Source of the DNA: Pseudogymnoascus destructans
Lineage: Eukaryota > Ascomycota > Leotiomycetes > Thelebolales > Thelebolaceae
DNA: 64,000 bases
Direction: 5' to 3'
NCBI RefSeq assembly: GCF_001641265.1
Contig: NW_020167524.1
Location: forward strand, 310,001 to 374,000
Under the pieces are notes generated by a model that saw only the letters and a list, made by a program, of their open reading frames with translations, ran no database searches and was not told the DNA's origin. A program made the translations under genes and the position numbers. This document shows, piece after piece, positions 20,789-31,313 of this stretch (the stretch's first letter is position 1; every line of letters begins with the position of its first letter).

Positions 20789-20862
20789 AGATTCAATCTT
20801 ATGTTACGATGGTCATGGAGGTCAAGAAGCCAGTCCGGAGAATAATAAGCTAGATTGAATCT
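20789..20862 (-). other. self-priming pair: PBS and transcript start
   Basis: AGATTCAATCT (20789-20799) lies two bases outside the LTR and is the exact inverted copy of AGATTGAATCT (20852-20862) inside it. On the minus strand, the transcript 5' end could pair over 11 bases with the PBS, as in the Tf1/sushi group. A TATATT motif lies about 60-70 bp upstream of the presumed start. Confidence 0.65.
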
Positions 20863-21000
20863 AAAGAGAGAAGAAGAAGAAGAAGGAAGGAAGGTGAGGC
20901 TATTCCTCGTAATATACAGTTGTCCGCTTAGCGGTTGTAGCCTTGGTGGCTAAGGCTGCACCCGTAACAACCGTAACAACCGTAAGCTATAATTGTAACA
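20802..21000 (-). repeat. 5' LTR of the self-priming gypsy element
   Basis: About 199 bp; on the plus strand it begins TGTTACGATGG and ends AATTGTAACA. The outer end is uncertain because CCGTAACAA is repeated at 20961-20980 and could also supply a terminus. Confidence 0.6.
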
Positions 21001-21189
21001 CCCTATACTCATCTTGTAATTGGTGCTGCTTCTGCTATGTAATGGTAGTCATAAGGAGGCTTTCTGCGACAGCGAATCCCTTGCTCGATTAGACAACATA
21101 GCTACTCTCTCCTATGAGAGCTATAAGGGAAGCTGTTAATTATGTGCATTTAGCATAGCGCATCATGTGCTTAACCTAGGCTCATAACC

Positions 21190-21315
21190 TGTTAAGCACA
21201 AACTTGGAGCTTAACGACTTAATTAAGTAAACTATAGGTGCGAAGCCATATATATACTGCCTAGCGGTATACAGACTACACTATGTAGCGTACTTCTAGG
21301 AACATAGTTCTAACA
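21190..21315 (-). repeat. right LTR of the copia-type shell
   Basis: 126 bp, TGTTAAGCACA to GTTCTAACA on the plus strand. It is followed by AAATA, which matches the base pairs before 18151. Confidence 0.8.
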
Positions 21316-22221
21316 AAATAACTTCTTAAATAAGCTTGATATAGCTTAGCCCTCTTAGACTTAAGATCTTTATATATACATACATAACTCCCTATTAGGC
21401 TAACATGTAAGCTAGCCTAATTAGGGAGTTATTAGTAGGTTAAGATTTATAGTACTAAAATTTTATATGGTAAAACTGAAAACTACTAATAACTTATGTA
21501 ATAATGCTCTAGTGTAACTAGTGTTTTATACCAAGTAAACACTTATATAAAGATCCTAAATATCGAACAGCTAAGCCTTAAGATTTTTATTAGTGGAGTT
21601 ATTTAAGTTTTTTAAGTTTTGCAACTTTAAGTACCCTTATATATAAATTTATATGTAAAGGTACTTATAGCCGGTATGGCCATGTAGCCGGTATGGCGAC
21701 GACCTACGTTATCCAACAAGGTACACATCCCATAATCACCTCTTTAACATATCGACGAGATTTACAGAGGTAGTTTCTTTTTATCAACAATGGATTATTG
21801 GGCTGCTTCCCACCTCGGAGGTATTCCCAGGCCTCTTTATTGGCTACTCTCAAAGCACTTATACCCGAGAAATCCTCGAAGACAACAAAATCACCCCGCC
21901 GTCATCTCAGTACTTACCGACACCATTAAGCCTGACCACTGTGGATTGAAACGCTCGATAATAAACATCAGGATATGCTTGTCTTTATGCGCACCGTCTG
22001 CGATTTCATCGATGCGAATCGATGGTTATTTTACGTATTTAGAACTAGTTCAGAGACAAGGACAAAGGGAATTTATATTAAAAAGAGTTCTATACAAACC
22101 AAGCTATTACTCCGCAATTTTATTAAACCTGCGCCCCCAGAAAATAATACCCGTTCTAACCCTTCTATATATTGTAACAAACAATTTAAAAATTCGACCT
22201 CGACGATGTGCTATTACACCA
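21316..22221. other. AT-rich intergenic DNA, no supported gene
   Basis: A 19/20-bp hairpin (arms 21384-21402 and 21413-21432, starting ATAACTCCCTA) lies in AT-rich DNA. Overlapping frames are open at 21790-22325, but I recognise no domain and codon use is erratic; not called as a gene. Confidence 0.5.
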
Positions 22222-22413
22222 TTATGCGACGGCAAACCTACTTCTCTTTCTCAAGTTCCCGCCGAAATAGTAGAGAGCGTAACAGCCGACAGAGCAGAGT
22301 AATGCCAGACCAGCTAAGAAGCTGACACCTCCTCCAACGCCAAGGTTAACGAACAGTGGCGGTCCGAACAAAATTGCTGCGGTGAGGGTGCTATACATTA
22401 TAAGTAGCTGCAC
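22222..22413 (-). pseudogene. C-terminal remnant of an MFS drug transporter
   Basis: About 60 codons reading GPPLFVNLGVGGGVSFLAG, a hydrophobic helix (LALLCSVGCYALYYFG) and a basic end RKRSRFA. This matches the last transmembrane region and tail of fungal DHA1-type major-facilitator drug exporters. Upstream coding sequence for the other eleven helices is absent, so it is a relic. Confidence 0.55.
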
Positions 22414-22689
22414 ACATAATTTTGATGTTGTTAAAACCTCCGAATGTCACAGTGAAGCCATTTTTGTAGGGGCTGTTGCTTCCTGCGACTAAAGCAATAT
22501 TAAGGTTTCGAGCTTATTTTACTAGCTTCGAACCTGACAGCGGCTATTTTAGGTCATGGACGACTTCGTTCCTGCCTTTTTTCTGAATGATTGACTCATA
22601 TAAAAGGCTGTTCTCTGTCATGGAGGGACTTTGTTTCATGAATTGTTACTGTCGGCATCTATAGCATTTCACGAGGTATTCATTCCCAG

Positions 22690-23615
22690 GACTTTCAGAG
22701 TTATCTTGCTAAGGCTATAATAGTCATATCCAGAACCCATCTTCATCTTGAGAGGAGAGTCGCCGGTCCCGCATGGGAACTTCTTGCGCAAGGTGCCGCG
22801 AAGCAACTTGACAAAGACCCCGACGACTTATTCGAGAAAACCAGCAGCTTCTTCGAGGAGGTACGGGAGATGATGGAAAGTGAGAACCTGAGCCAGGCCC
22901 GGAAAACAGCATACGAGGAACATAGCATCGACACTATGGCTACAATGATTTTCGGTTCAAATATGATTGAGAAAGCTGGATCTACAGAAAGACTCTGCAA
23001 AGACGTCTTCACCGGGGTTACTGTGGCCTCAGAGATACTCGACAGTCACCCAAACTACCCTGCAACACGCACCCACCTCCTCCACCAGAACCTGCCCGCC
23101 AGTCACCAAACCATCAATCGCAGCCGTCTGGAAATCACCCAACACGCCACAGCATGGACCTACCTCCTCTCCTCCCTCCTCTCCGAGCCTCACCTCATCC
23201 CACCTCCTCACCACCCACCTCATCCTCTGCGCCGACCTCCCCCTCGACGATCACACCCCCTACGCCGGCCTCTATCGCCTCGTCTCCGTCCACGCCGGCC
23301 TCACGCCCTCCCCTCCTTATACCGGTGTCCCCAGCCTCATTCGCACTCTAGTGCACGACTACAACGTTGCTATCGATTTTGCGAAATCAGCGGGATTTCT
23401 GTATCCGTTCGCGCTGGCGGAGGTTTGCGCATCGGTTTGTGAATATCCATCCATTTGTGGATGGGAATGGGAGGGTGTGTAGGTTGTTGATGAATGCGAT
23501 TCTGTTCTGCTATGCGGGGGTTGTGGTGCCGCTGGGGGGGAGTGAAGAGGAGAGAGACGCGTATTTGGGGGTTGGAGGGGGAGAGTTGGAGGGAGGAGGG
23601 CGGGAAGAAGGGGTG
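22690..23615 (+). pseudogene. Fic-domain protein, frameshifted
   Basis: Fic proteins transfer AMP or related groups to target hydroxyls. The signature HPFVDGNGRVCR, matching HPFx(D/E)GNGRxxR, is in frame 3 near 23442-23480. The upstream N-terminal region with IFGSNMIEKAG (near 22945) is in frame 1. The middle piece (LILCADLPLDDHTPYAG, DYNVAIDFAK) is in frame 2. The frame changes near 23200 and again near 23430, without splice sites that would explain them. N-terminal coding is open from about 22690 with no clear start codon. It is probably inactive: all core residues are encoded but no single frame joins them. Confidence 0.7.
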
Positions 23616-23791
23616 GGCGGAGTTGTCGTCGTTGCTTGTTTTAGAGGCGTGTGGGCGATTTGAGGGTTTGAGAGATACTCGAGTAGGTTGCGGGCGGTAG
23701 CTTGAGGGGGGGAGGTTGGGTTGTTGTGGCCGTGTATAACGAGGAGGGTTGCTGTGGCCGTGTCTGATGAGGAGGGTTGTTGTGACCGTGG

Positions 23792-24301
23792 CTAACGAGG
23801 AGAGTAACCATGCACTTGTAAATTGTGCACAGCGTCTGAAAATGTAATTACATCGTTCGAATACGGAGCCAATGTCTTGATAGAGGTGTAAGAAAATGGT
23901 ATAATGCTAAACCTAGACTTATAAATCACGAAGGTCCAGGGCCTCTTTCCCTCATCGCCCGTCAACCCTCGCGCCTTCAAGTAGGCTGCTCTCTGTGCTA
24001 TGTACGCTGCATACTCCGGCTTGGGAACCTCCCCGGCCTCATCTTCCCACACATCATACCCGACTTTCTCCCAGATCTCCAACTGCGCCATGAAGTTGGA
24101 ATTCGGTCTCGCCCGCGGCCATATGTCTTTTAGCTGCGCCAAAAGCTCGTCACGGCCCTTACCCAACTTGCGCATCATATACGCGATGACCATCGTTGAG
24201 GAGCGCGAGATGCCCATCTCGCATTGCACCAAGACGCGACCAGGTGGCTGTGAGCCCTCGCCAGTACAGCCAAAAATGGCTTCGTTGATACTTCCCATAA
24301 T
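23792..24301 (-). pseudogene. dual-specificity phosphatase, 5'-truncated
   Basis: The frame holds the protein-tyrosine-phosphatase P-loop in QCEMGISRSSTMVIAYMM (C-x5-R intact) followed by the family helix region RARPNSNFMAQLEIWE. The histidine normally before the cysteine is glutamine. The exon begins after an acceptor-like CTGGTCAG at about 24302. The upstream half with the general-acid aspartate is not found in the 220 bp before the neighbouring gene. It is either a truncated gene starting at the ATG at 24298 or the surviving last exon. Confidence 0.6.
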
Positions 24302-24523
24302 CTGACCAGAAATAACTAAGTATTAACGAAACAAAGATGGCTTCGCTCGGACTTACCACACACAGCGAAGCCACACATAAAACAGCTTCCGGAATAAATA
24401 GCCCAAATTTACTACATACACCTTCCCCCCCACCAACCCCTAATTACTCCTCCCACCAAAAAATAAATAAACATCATCCCCTCCCCCCACATATACCATA
24501 ACAACACCCCCATCTTAGAATAT

Positions 24524-26947
24524 CTACGCAGCAGCACTCTCCTCCTCAGCAGCCTGCCCCTCCTTCTCCTTCGTCTCTCCCTGCGCTACTTCCACCGCCT
24601 CTCCCTCCCTGGCAGCTTCAGGTGTAACTTCCTTCGCGACCTCTGGTTCAGGCTCCTGTGTCGTCTCCCGCGCAACCTGTTTCATTTCCTCCTTCGCCTC
24701 CTCCGGCGCCACAACGTCTGGTACTACTGCTGTCGCTTCCTCGACAATAGCAGGCGCTTCAACCACACATGGCGCCTCCACTACCGCCTCCTCAACAGCA
24801 GCAGGTGCTTCGACCTCCACAGGCGCAGATGGCTCTTCAACCACACCCGCAGCCGGCTCCTCCGCCTCCACAGCGACCGGTGCTTCAGGGACGACACTCT
24901 CCGCCTCCTTAGCTGGCAAAACGGCGACCTCCTTTACCTCCACCACTACAGCTGGTTCCGCATCCTTCGCCTCGGCACTCGCGGTCTCGGGTTCCGCGGG
25001 GGCAGATGCAGGCTCAATGACCTCTGGTGCAGGAGCAGCGGGTGCTTCCTCCATCTTTTGTTCTTCAACCGGTTTCTGCTCCTCAGCTACCACAGCAGCA
25101 TCTGGTGCTTCCTCAGCCACAGCAGCCGGCGCAACCTCATCCGCCGCCACCTCCACAACCGGCTCCGCCTCCTCCACACCAACCAGCGCCATAGGCCCCT
25201 CCCCCTCTCCACTCCCATCATTCAAATGCTCCTCCAAACTCCCCAACAGATCCTCAAACTTCTCCTCCCCCCCCTCTTCCCCACCAACTCCCTGCTCCCC
25301 CTGCGCCTCCGTAGAAGCATGCGGATCGAAATCCGACAAATCCGGCAGCTGATGCTCATCATGTCCCTGCACAGAATCAAGTAACATCTCATCCCCTCCC
25401 TCCCCTTGCTGCTCACTGAACTGTGGTGGGGTGTCCGAGAGCATACCTGCGAAATCGGTGGCACTGACGTCGAAGGCTGAGGGTGTATCTGCTGCTGCTG
25501 CGTCGTGGGGGTGTTCTTGGTACCGTTGGGGTTCAGGGCACTGATGCTGCTGCTGCTGCTGGTCCTGTTCATGGAACGCCTGCTGCTGCTCGAAATGCCC
25601 CTGTAACTGATCCCCCCCAAAGGCATCCGCAGGCGCATTCTCCGCTCCACCCTCCGCGCTTAGGGTCGGCGAGTACGATTGTGGCGTGAACGCATGTTTC
25701 AACGGGCTACCACTCGTCGTAGGTCCCTGTCCGCCGACTTGTCCGCCAAACCCTCCATGCGCAGTCTCGACGGGGAAGTCGCCCGAGATGGCCGGTTTGG
25801 GGGCTGGAACCTTCGGCTCGGGGGGGAGGTTGTCGAGAACCATGCGGTTATCGTCGTCCTGGTCGTGCGTCTGACTTCCCTCACCCTCACCATCTTGGTC
25901 TTCGTCATCAGAGCCCTCGGAGCGATCATCTCCCTCTCCTTCTCCCTCGCCCTCATCGTCAGACTGCGCCATCGACCCATCGCCCATGTCCGTGTCCTCG
26001 TTTCCAGCAGCGGGCGTCGCGCTAGGCTCAATCTTGACACCGTTCGCGTCGACAGCTGGCTCCTGCTTTGGCGCCTCGGCGGCTTGGCCATGAACTTGCG
26101 CTGCACCGACTGTGGCGGGTGCGCTGCGGGGGGGAGGGGTAGCTTCTTCCTACGTCCGCGACCGGGGCCTTTAGCTCTGCGCTTCGGGGGCGGGGGGCGG
26201 CGTTTCACAGGCTGCGGGGGTGCTACTCCAATAGTTGGTGCGCCGGCGGCGGCAGGATCAAGAATAACCGTCGTCGCGATGACCTCGCCCTCAACCACAT
26301 GACCCTCCGGCACCACCACATCCTCCACATACGTATTACCCGCCTCATCCGTCCTCCTCAACGTCATCTTCGTCAACGTCGCCACGCCCTTCACCGGCGC
26401 GCCCCTCAACCCCTTCCTCCTCTTCGCCAAATACTCAATCTCCGGCCCCATCAAATGCTTCGGTACCAACTTCCAGGTGCGCACCACAAACCCCTCCTTC
26501 TTCACCTCCTCCTTCTTCTCCGCCTTCTCCACCAGCAGCGCGTCGGCCTCGATGTCCTCCTCCTCAACTAGCATGCGCTTCTGGTAGATCCGCCCCGAGC
26601 GCGCGGCGCGGAGGAGGTCTTGGCTGTGTTGCGGCATCAGGGGTGCGTCTTTGGGCATGCCCCAGGGGAGCTCGACGTCCCATTTGTCTTTGACGGTGGC
26701 GAAGGGGTCGTGGGCGGGGGGGGGGCAACGGTAACGGCGTCACGGCGCCAGTTGCGGACGGGGAGACCTTCGAAGATGTCGTGGTCGACGAGGCCGCGGG
26801 TTTGGCGGCGCGAGGGGTTGCTGTTGCGGTACTGAGGGTGGGTTAGCGGGGGGTCAGGGGTGAGGTTGCGCTGGGGGTGTGGTTTGCGCTGGACGCGCTG
26901 GAGGGTTGGGTATGGGTTTTGAGAAGGGGACGTACTCCAGGCGCCAT
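24524..26947 (-). CDS. acidic low-complexity fungal protein, two frameshifts
   Basis: Not recognised by name. Exon 1 is 12 nt (MAPG, 26947-26936), then a 104-bp GT-AG intron, then exon 2 (26831-24524). Coding runs YRNSNPSRRQTRG, through WDVELPWGMPKDAP and DLLRAARSGRIYQKR (well-ordered, basic), then a GRGRRKK AT-hook-like run, an acidic stretch (DDEGEGEGEGDD), Gln-rich runs and a long Ala/Glu/Pro/Val tail. Two reading-frame breaks fall in homopolymer runs: ten G at 26716-26725 and seven G at 26128-26134 (plus strand). One extra base in each would join all three segments, which suggests sequencing under-calls rather than decay. Nuclear location is a guess from composition. Confidence 0.55.
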
Positions 26948-27785
26948 GGTTGCGGTCTCGTCGCGCGTATATTCGGTGTTTTGTAGATAGGTCGGGTCCG
27001 CAGGCGCGAGTTCGGCGGCTCAGCCTCCTCAACTGCAAAGTCGCTGAGCTATAACACACTTGAGGGCTACGAGACTTCGATGTCACTTTTATAAAGATCG
27101 TCGTAGATGAGACTCGCTGATGACCTGTAGCGATACTGGAAGGGGCATGTTAGCCATGCTCGTCGCATTGATATTTTCATCCACGTGGGGTCAATTGGAT
27201 CAGGGAAAGGTTAACTTACAATACGTGGGATACGCTAATATATCTACAAGGCGCACCGTTATAGAAGAGCGTGAAAGAGCTGCTTTTAAAGCCTGTGAAG
27301 GGTAGTGATTGTCCTCGAGCGCAACGGAGGATGTGCAACCTGGTTGTTCATAAATTTAAGTCACGTGCCTTTCATAACTTTGCGCTAACTTGTTTGGGGG
27401 CGCATTTAAAGGGTTCGTTTGGAGGGAGAGGAGGGAAAGGGTGGCATTTTGTTAATAGGGATCTCATAGCACCCTTGATGGATAAATTAAAACAATAGGC
27501 GCCGTTATATCTATCAAAGTCGTGGTTGGCAGTGGCATGTAATGGTAGTGGAGGTGATATGTATTGCGGCGACTCTATCCACTGCTTCAAACGATCTATG
27601 CCATCCACGACGATCATTTATAGTACAATATATTTACAAGGTTCCCTTGTCCGAATCGCCGAGCTTCTCATATCCCTCGCAGACGCAGTTAACAATGCCC
27701 ATACGCTTTTGCAGCCGAAAATCAATTCCATCTGTTGCGCGTTAGTCTGGTTCACAATCCACGTTTCGTAGAGGTGGGATATAAC
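26948..27785. other. intergenic, no supported gene
   Basis: Lies between the divergent 5' end of the acidic protein gene and the 3' end of ISD11. Several short frames are open but none shows a domain or coding bias. Confidence 0.5.
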
Positions 27786-28491
27786 CTACCCAGTCTCGTT
27801 TTGTCTCGCAAGATCACCCTTCTTTCCCTTTTGCTTGCCCTGGAAGAGTATTAGTCCCGTTCGGTTGGTAATTTCCAGAGGAGTTTATACATACCGACTT
27901 GCCACCCTCAACGACCAACCTGTCAATCTGGAAAAACTGGCTCACGGTAGCTTGCCTCTGTAGTTGAAAAGAACAGTCAGCACATTCTCAGCACGTCGTA
28001 GATCCTCACAGCACCCCAACATAATCCCCCCATTGCCAGGCAAACGAGGCAACCTCTATTCCGCGGACGAATGACATATCCCATCTCCAACCAGGAACCC
28101 AACGCACCTTCAGCATCTGCAGCTCCTTCAACCCCTCCTGTATCAATTCCTGCTGGCGCCTCGGGTCCTTCTCATCCTTGTGCTCGCGGAATGCATCGCG
28201 CGTCCTCCGGGTAGCGTATTCTCTGAAGTTATATGCGGCGAACTGCTCTCCCTGGCGGAGCAATTGGCGGAACTGTACGAGAGCGTTAGTATGGCTATCT
28301 CAAAGTGGTACAGGGGCGCCCGTCGCTAGGTGTGCAAGGCGGCGTGGCGATGGTCGCAAGGACATGGGGGACATCTCCGCAACCGCCACCACCTGCCGCA
28401 ACAATATCCAGACACCAGAGACGGAGATAGCACATACCAATGATCGAGCCTGCGTAGGCGCATCGCCCTTGAGGACCTGGACGGCAGACAT
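27786..28491 (-). CDS. ISD11: ISD11 (LYRM4) iron-sulfur assembly factor
   Basis: A 111-residue LYR-family protein that binds and stabilises the mitochondrial cysteine desulfurase Nfs1 in iron-sulfur cluster assembly. Four exons: 28491-28438, 28272-28108, 27957-27895 and 27839-27786. All introns are phase 0 with GT-AG ends (165, 150 and 55 bp). The spliced protein runs MSAVQVLKGDAP, then RQLLRQ, the family core YNFREYATRRTRDAFRE, KELQMLK and RQATVSQFFQIDRLVVEGG, ending in a lysine-rich tail. The classic LYR tripeptide position reads LFR across the first splice junction. Length and exon phases agree with the family. Confidence 0.88.
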
Positions 28492-29345
28492 GGTGAAGAG
28501 AGACGGTCGCGCCGGGATAAAGTCTCTAATTCAACCTGCTCGGGCTTCTCTTTGGTGGTGATGAAGCAAGTACGGCCTGTAACTTCCTTACAGTGGGTTA
28601 GTACTAAGCCGACGGCGGCGGGTGGTTGCCCTCGGTCGTTGCGCGCAGAGGGGGCCGATAAGACCGAAAAATAATATACAGTCACGTGGAGATAAGATAG
28701 CAGCACAAGGGCCTATTTTTCTTTTTTTCATGCGGAGGCGGTATGGTATCATATAACGTATGTCTGGGGTAGTCTTGGATCCTTTGTTATATCCAATAAC
28801 AAAGGATATCACTGCGTTATTATATGTATCTATTACGCCGATGTATACTCTAGGTTCTTCCTATGCTTTCTAGTTTTGTATTGTATGGGAATATGGACGA
28901 GTAGTGAAAGATTTCCGGCCTAGCGCCCATTCAAAAATTAATTAGCAAAGCACGTCATTTACGTGACCGCCTTTGGGCGAAACTGTGCGCCAACGACATG
29001 CCCCGCCAGACAAATCAATAAATCAAAAAACCACTTTGGAAGTAGAGTACCATACGGTCCAAGTATTCAAAGTACCACGGCTATGTCTTTGTTGCCTGTA
29101 TGGTACCTGAGTCAGTGAGTGGAATACCTGCAGGAGGGACGTAGTACAGTAGTACCGAAAGCAGGTAGGAAACTACTCCCCAACACATATAATATCATAT
29201 ACTACCTACCTACTCTTCCCCTTCCTTCCTTCTTCCCCCTCCAGTCGAGAGTCTGAAGAAACTTCAACCCAGTTCCTCCTTCTATATAAAATCCTCTTTC
29301 ACCCCATCCTCACCTCATCTACCACATCCCCTCCACACACTCATC
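28492..29345 (+). promoter_or_regulatory. intergenic region and ATP sulfurylase promoter
   Basis: A TATA box, TATATAAA at 29283-29290, lies about 60 bp before the ATP sulfurylase ATG, preceded by pyrimidine-rich DNA (29215-29245). The region also serves as the upstream side of ISD11 (divergent). I see no other gene. Confidence 0.5.
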
Positions 29346-31313
29346 ATGGCCAACCCACCACACGGAGGTGAACTGAAGGACCTGCTCGCCCGCGATGCCC
29401 CGAGGCACGCTGAGCTCTCCGCGGAGGCTGAGACCCTGCCCGCCCTCGTCCTGAGCGAGAGGCAGCTTTGCGATCTGGAATTGATCCTCTCCGGTGGCTT
29501 CTCCCCTCTTGAAGGTATGTCGTTCTCACCTCTCTAGCCCGAGAACTTCCGTGGCGGGGTCACTACGCGGGGTACGGAATGGTTCACTAACGATGCCCTC
29601 GAAATAGGTTTCATGAGCGAGGCCGACTACAATGGGTATATGCTACGATGAGGTGACCACAGCAGACGGCTAATTGATTATATAGCGTTGTTGCAGAGAA
29701 CCGCCTTGTTGATGGCAACCTCTTCTCCATGCCCATCACTCTCGATGCGTCCGAACAGTCGATTGCCGATCTCGGCCTCAAGGCCGGCGGAAGAGTGACC
29801 CTTCGCGATTTCCGTGACGACCGCAACCTTGCCATCCTCACCATTGATGATATCTACCAGCCAGACAAGTAAGTTGCCCGCCGTCTGACAGTCCTGGTGC
29901 CTCTACTAACACCACCCCAGGGCAAAGGAGGCCAAGGAGGTCTTCGGCGGCGACCCAGAGCACCCAGCTGTCAAATACCTCTACGAGACCGCTAAGGAGT
30001 TCTACATTGGTGGCAAGATCGATGCCATCGACAGGCTCGAGCACTACGACTATGTTGCCCTCAGATGTAAGCACCCCAAACCCATCCTGCCGCCTCAAAT
30101 CTAACCTCCCCCCCCAGACACCCCCGCCGAGTTGAGACTCCACTTCGACAAGCTAGGCTGGTCCCGCGTCGTCGCCTTCCAGACCCGTAACCCCATGCAC
30201 CGCGCCCACCGCGAGCTGACCGTCCGCGCCGCGCGCTCCCGCCAAGCCAACGTTCTCATCCACCCCGTCGTCGGCCTCACCAAGCCCGGCGACATCGACC
30301 ACTTCACGCGCGTGCGCGTGTACCAGGCCCTCCTCCCGCGCTACCCCAACGGCATGGCGGTCCTCGGCCTCCTTCCCCTCGCCATGCGTATGGGCGGACC
30401 CCGCGAGGCCATCTGGCACGCCATCATCCGCAAGAACCACGGCGCCACTCACTTCATCGTCGGTCGTGACCACGCCGGCCCCGGCAAGAACAGCGCGGGC
30501 GTCGAGTTCTACGGCCCGTACGACGCGCAGCACGCTGTGGAGAAGTACCGCGAGGAGCTCGGCATCGAGGTCGTTCCTTTCCAGATGATGACTTACCTCC
30601 CTGACTCGGACGAGTACAAGCCCGTCGACGAGGTCGCCAAGGGCATCCGCACCCTGGACATCTCCGGCACCGAGCTGCGCTCGCGCCTGCGCTCCGGCCG
30701 CGAGATCCCAGAGTGGTTCTCCTACCCCGAAGTCGTCAAGGTGCTGCGCGACACCCACAAGCCCCGCTCCGCGCAGGGCTTCACCGTCTTCCTCACCGGA
30801 TACCAGAACTCGGGCAAGGACGCCATCGCGCGCGCCCTCCAGGTAACCCTGAACCAGCAGGGCGGCCGCTCCGTCTCCCTCCTTCTCGGCGAGACGGTGC
30901 GCGCCGAGCTCTCCTCCGAGCTCGGCTTCAGCCGCGCTGACCGCACTCGCAACATCGGGCGTATTGGCTTTGTCGCAGCTGAGCTAACCAAGGCGGGCGC
31001 TGCTGTTATCGCGGCCCCGATCGCGCCGTACGAGGATGCGCGTCAGCATGCGCGTGAGCTTGTTGGGAAGTACGGTGATTTCTACCTTGTTCATGTGGCG
31101 ACCAGCCTCGAGTATGCGGAGAAGACGGACCGTAGGGGTGTGTATGCGCGTGCGCGCTCGGGGGAGATTAAGGGATTCACGGGCGTGGATGATCCGTATG
31201 AGGCGCCTACGGCGGCGGATCTGGTGGTGGATGCGGAGAAGACGAATGTGCGTAGTATTGTGCATCAGATTGTGTTGTTGTTGGAGAGCAGGGGGCTTTT
31301 AGATAGGGTCTAA
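29346..31313 (+). CDS. MET3: ATP sulfurylase (sulfate adenylyltransferase)
   Basis: Catalyses ATP plus sulfate to adenosine phosphosulfate, the first step of sulfate assimilation. Five exons: 29346-29514, 29608-29635, 29686-29868, 29921-30066 and 30118-31313. They encode 573 residues, the usual filamentous-fungal length. The 28-bp second exon (FMSEADYN) is required for the frame. Catalytic motifs QTRNPMHRAH and GRDHAGPG are intact. The C-terminal 170 residues form the APS-kinase-like domain (TGYQNSGKDAIARAL), which in these fungi is an allosteric site for PAPS rather than an active kinase; the nucleotide-loop sequence is altered from GxxGxGKT accordingly. A TATA box lies upstream. Confidence 0.95.

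Larger units (their letters stand above)
18454..21000 (-). mobile_element. degenerate self-priming gypsy element, gag end only
   Basis: Minus-strand element with a 5' LTR at 20802-21000, a primer site at 20789-20799 and gag-protease remnants at 18539-20405. RT, RNase H and integrase are missing on the left, and no 3' LTR of this family is seen. Confidence 0.72.
18151..21315 (-). mobile_element. copia-type shell with nested insertions
   Basis: Two inverted LTRs of one family, 18151-18245 (truncated) and 21190-21315, are flanked on the outside by the direct repeat AAATA (18146-18150, 21316-21320), so they mark one original insertion in minus orientation. Next to the right LTR, reading on the minus strand, is GGTTATGAGCC, the same primer-site motif as after the copia LTR at 9750. 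Nearly all the original interior is gone or replaced by a gypsy fragment (18454-21000) and another LTR (18253-18453). Confidence 0.68.

Noticed and set aside
21790..22325. Two overlapping 116-170 codon frames
   Set aside because: No recognisable domain, AT-rich context and no splice logic; not supported as a gene.
25017..25689. Plus-strand frames opposite the acidic protein
   Set aside because: Reverse reading of Ala/Glu/Gln-rich codons gives Ser/Leu-rich noise.
30153..30758. 201-codon minus-strand frame inside ATP sulfurylase
   Set aside because: It mirrors the GC-rich coding exon of MET3; no domain, and it is fully explained as a shadow frame.
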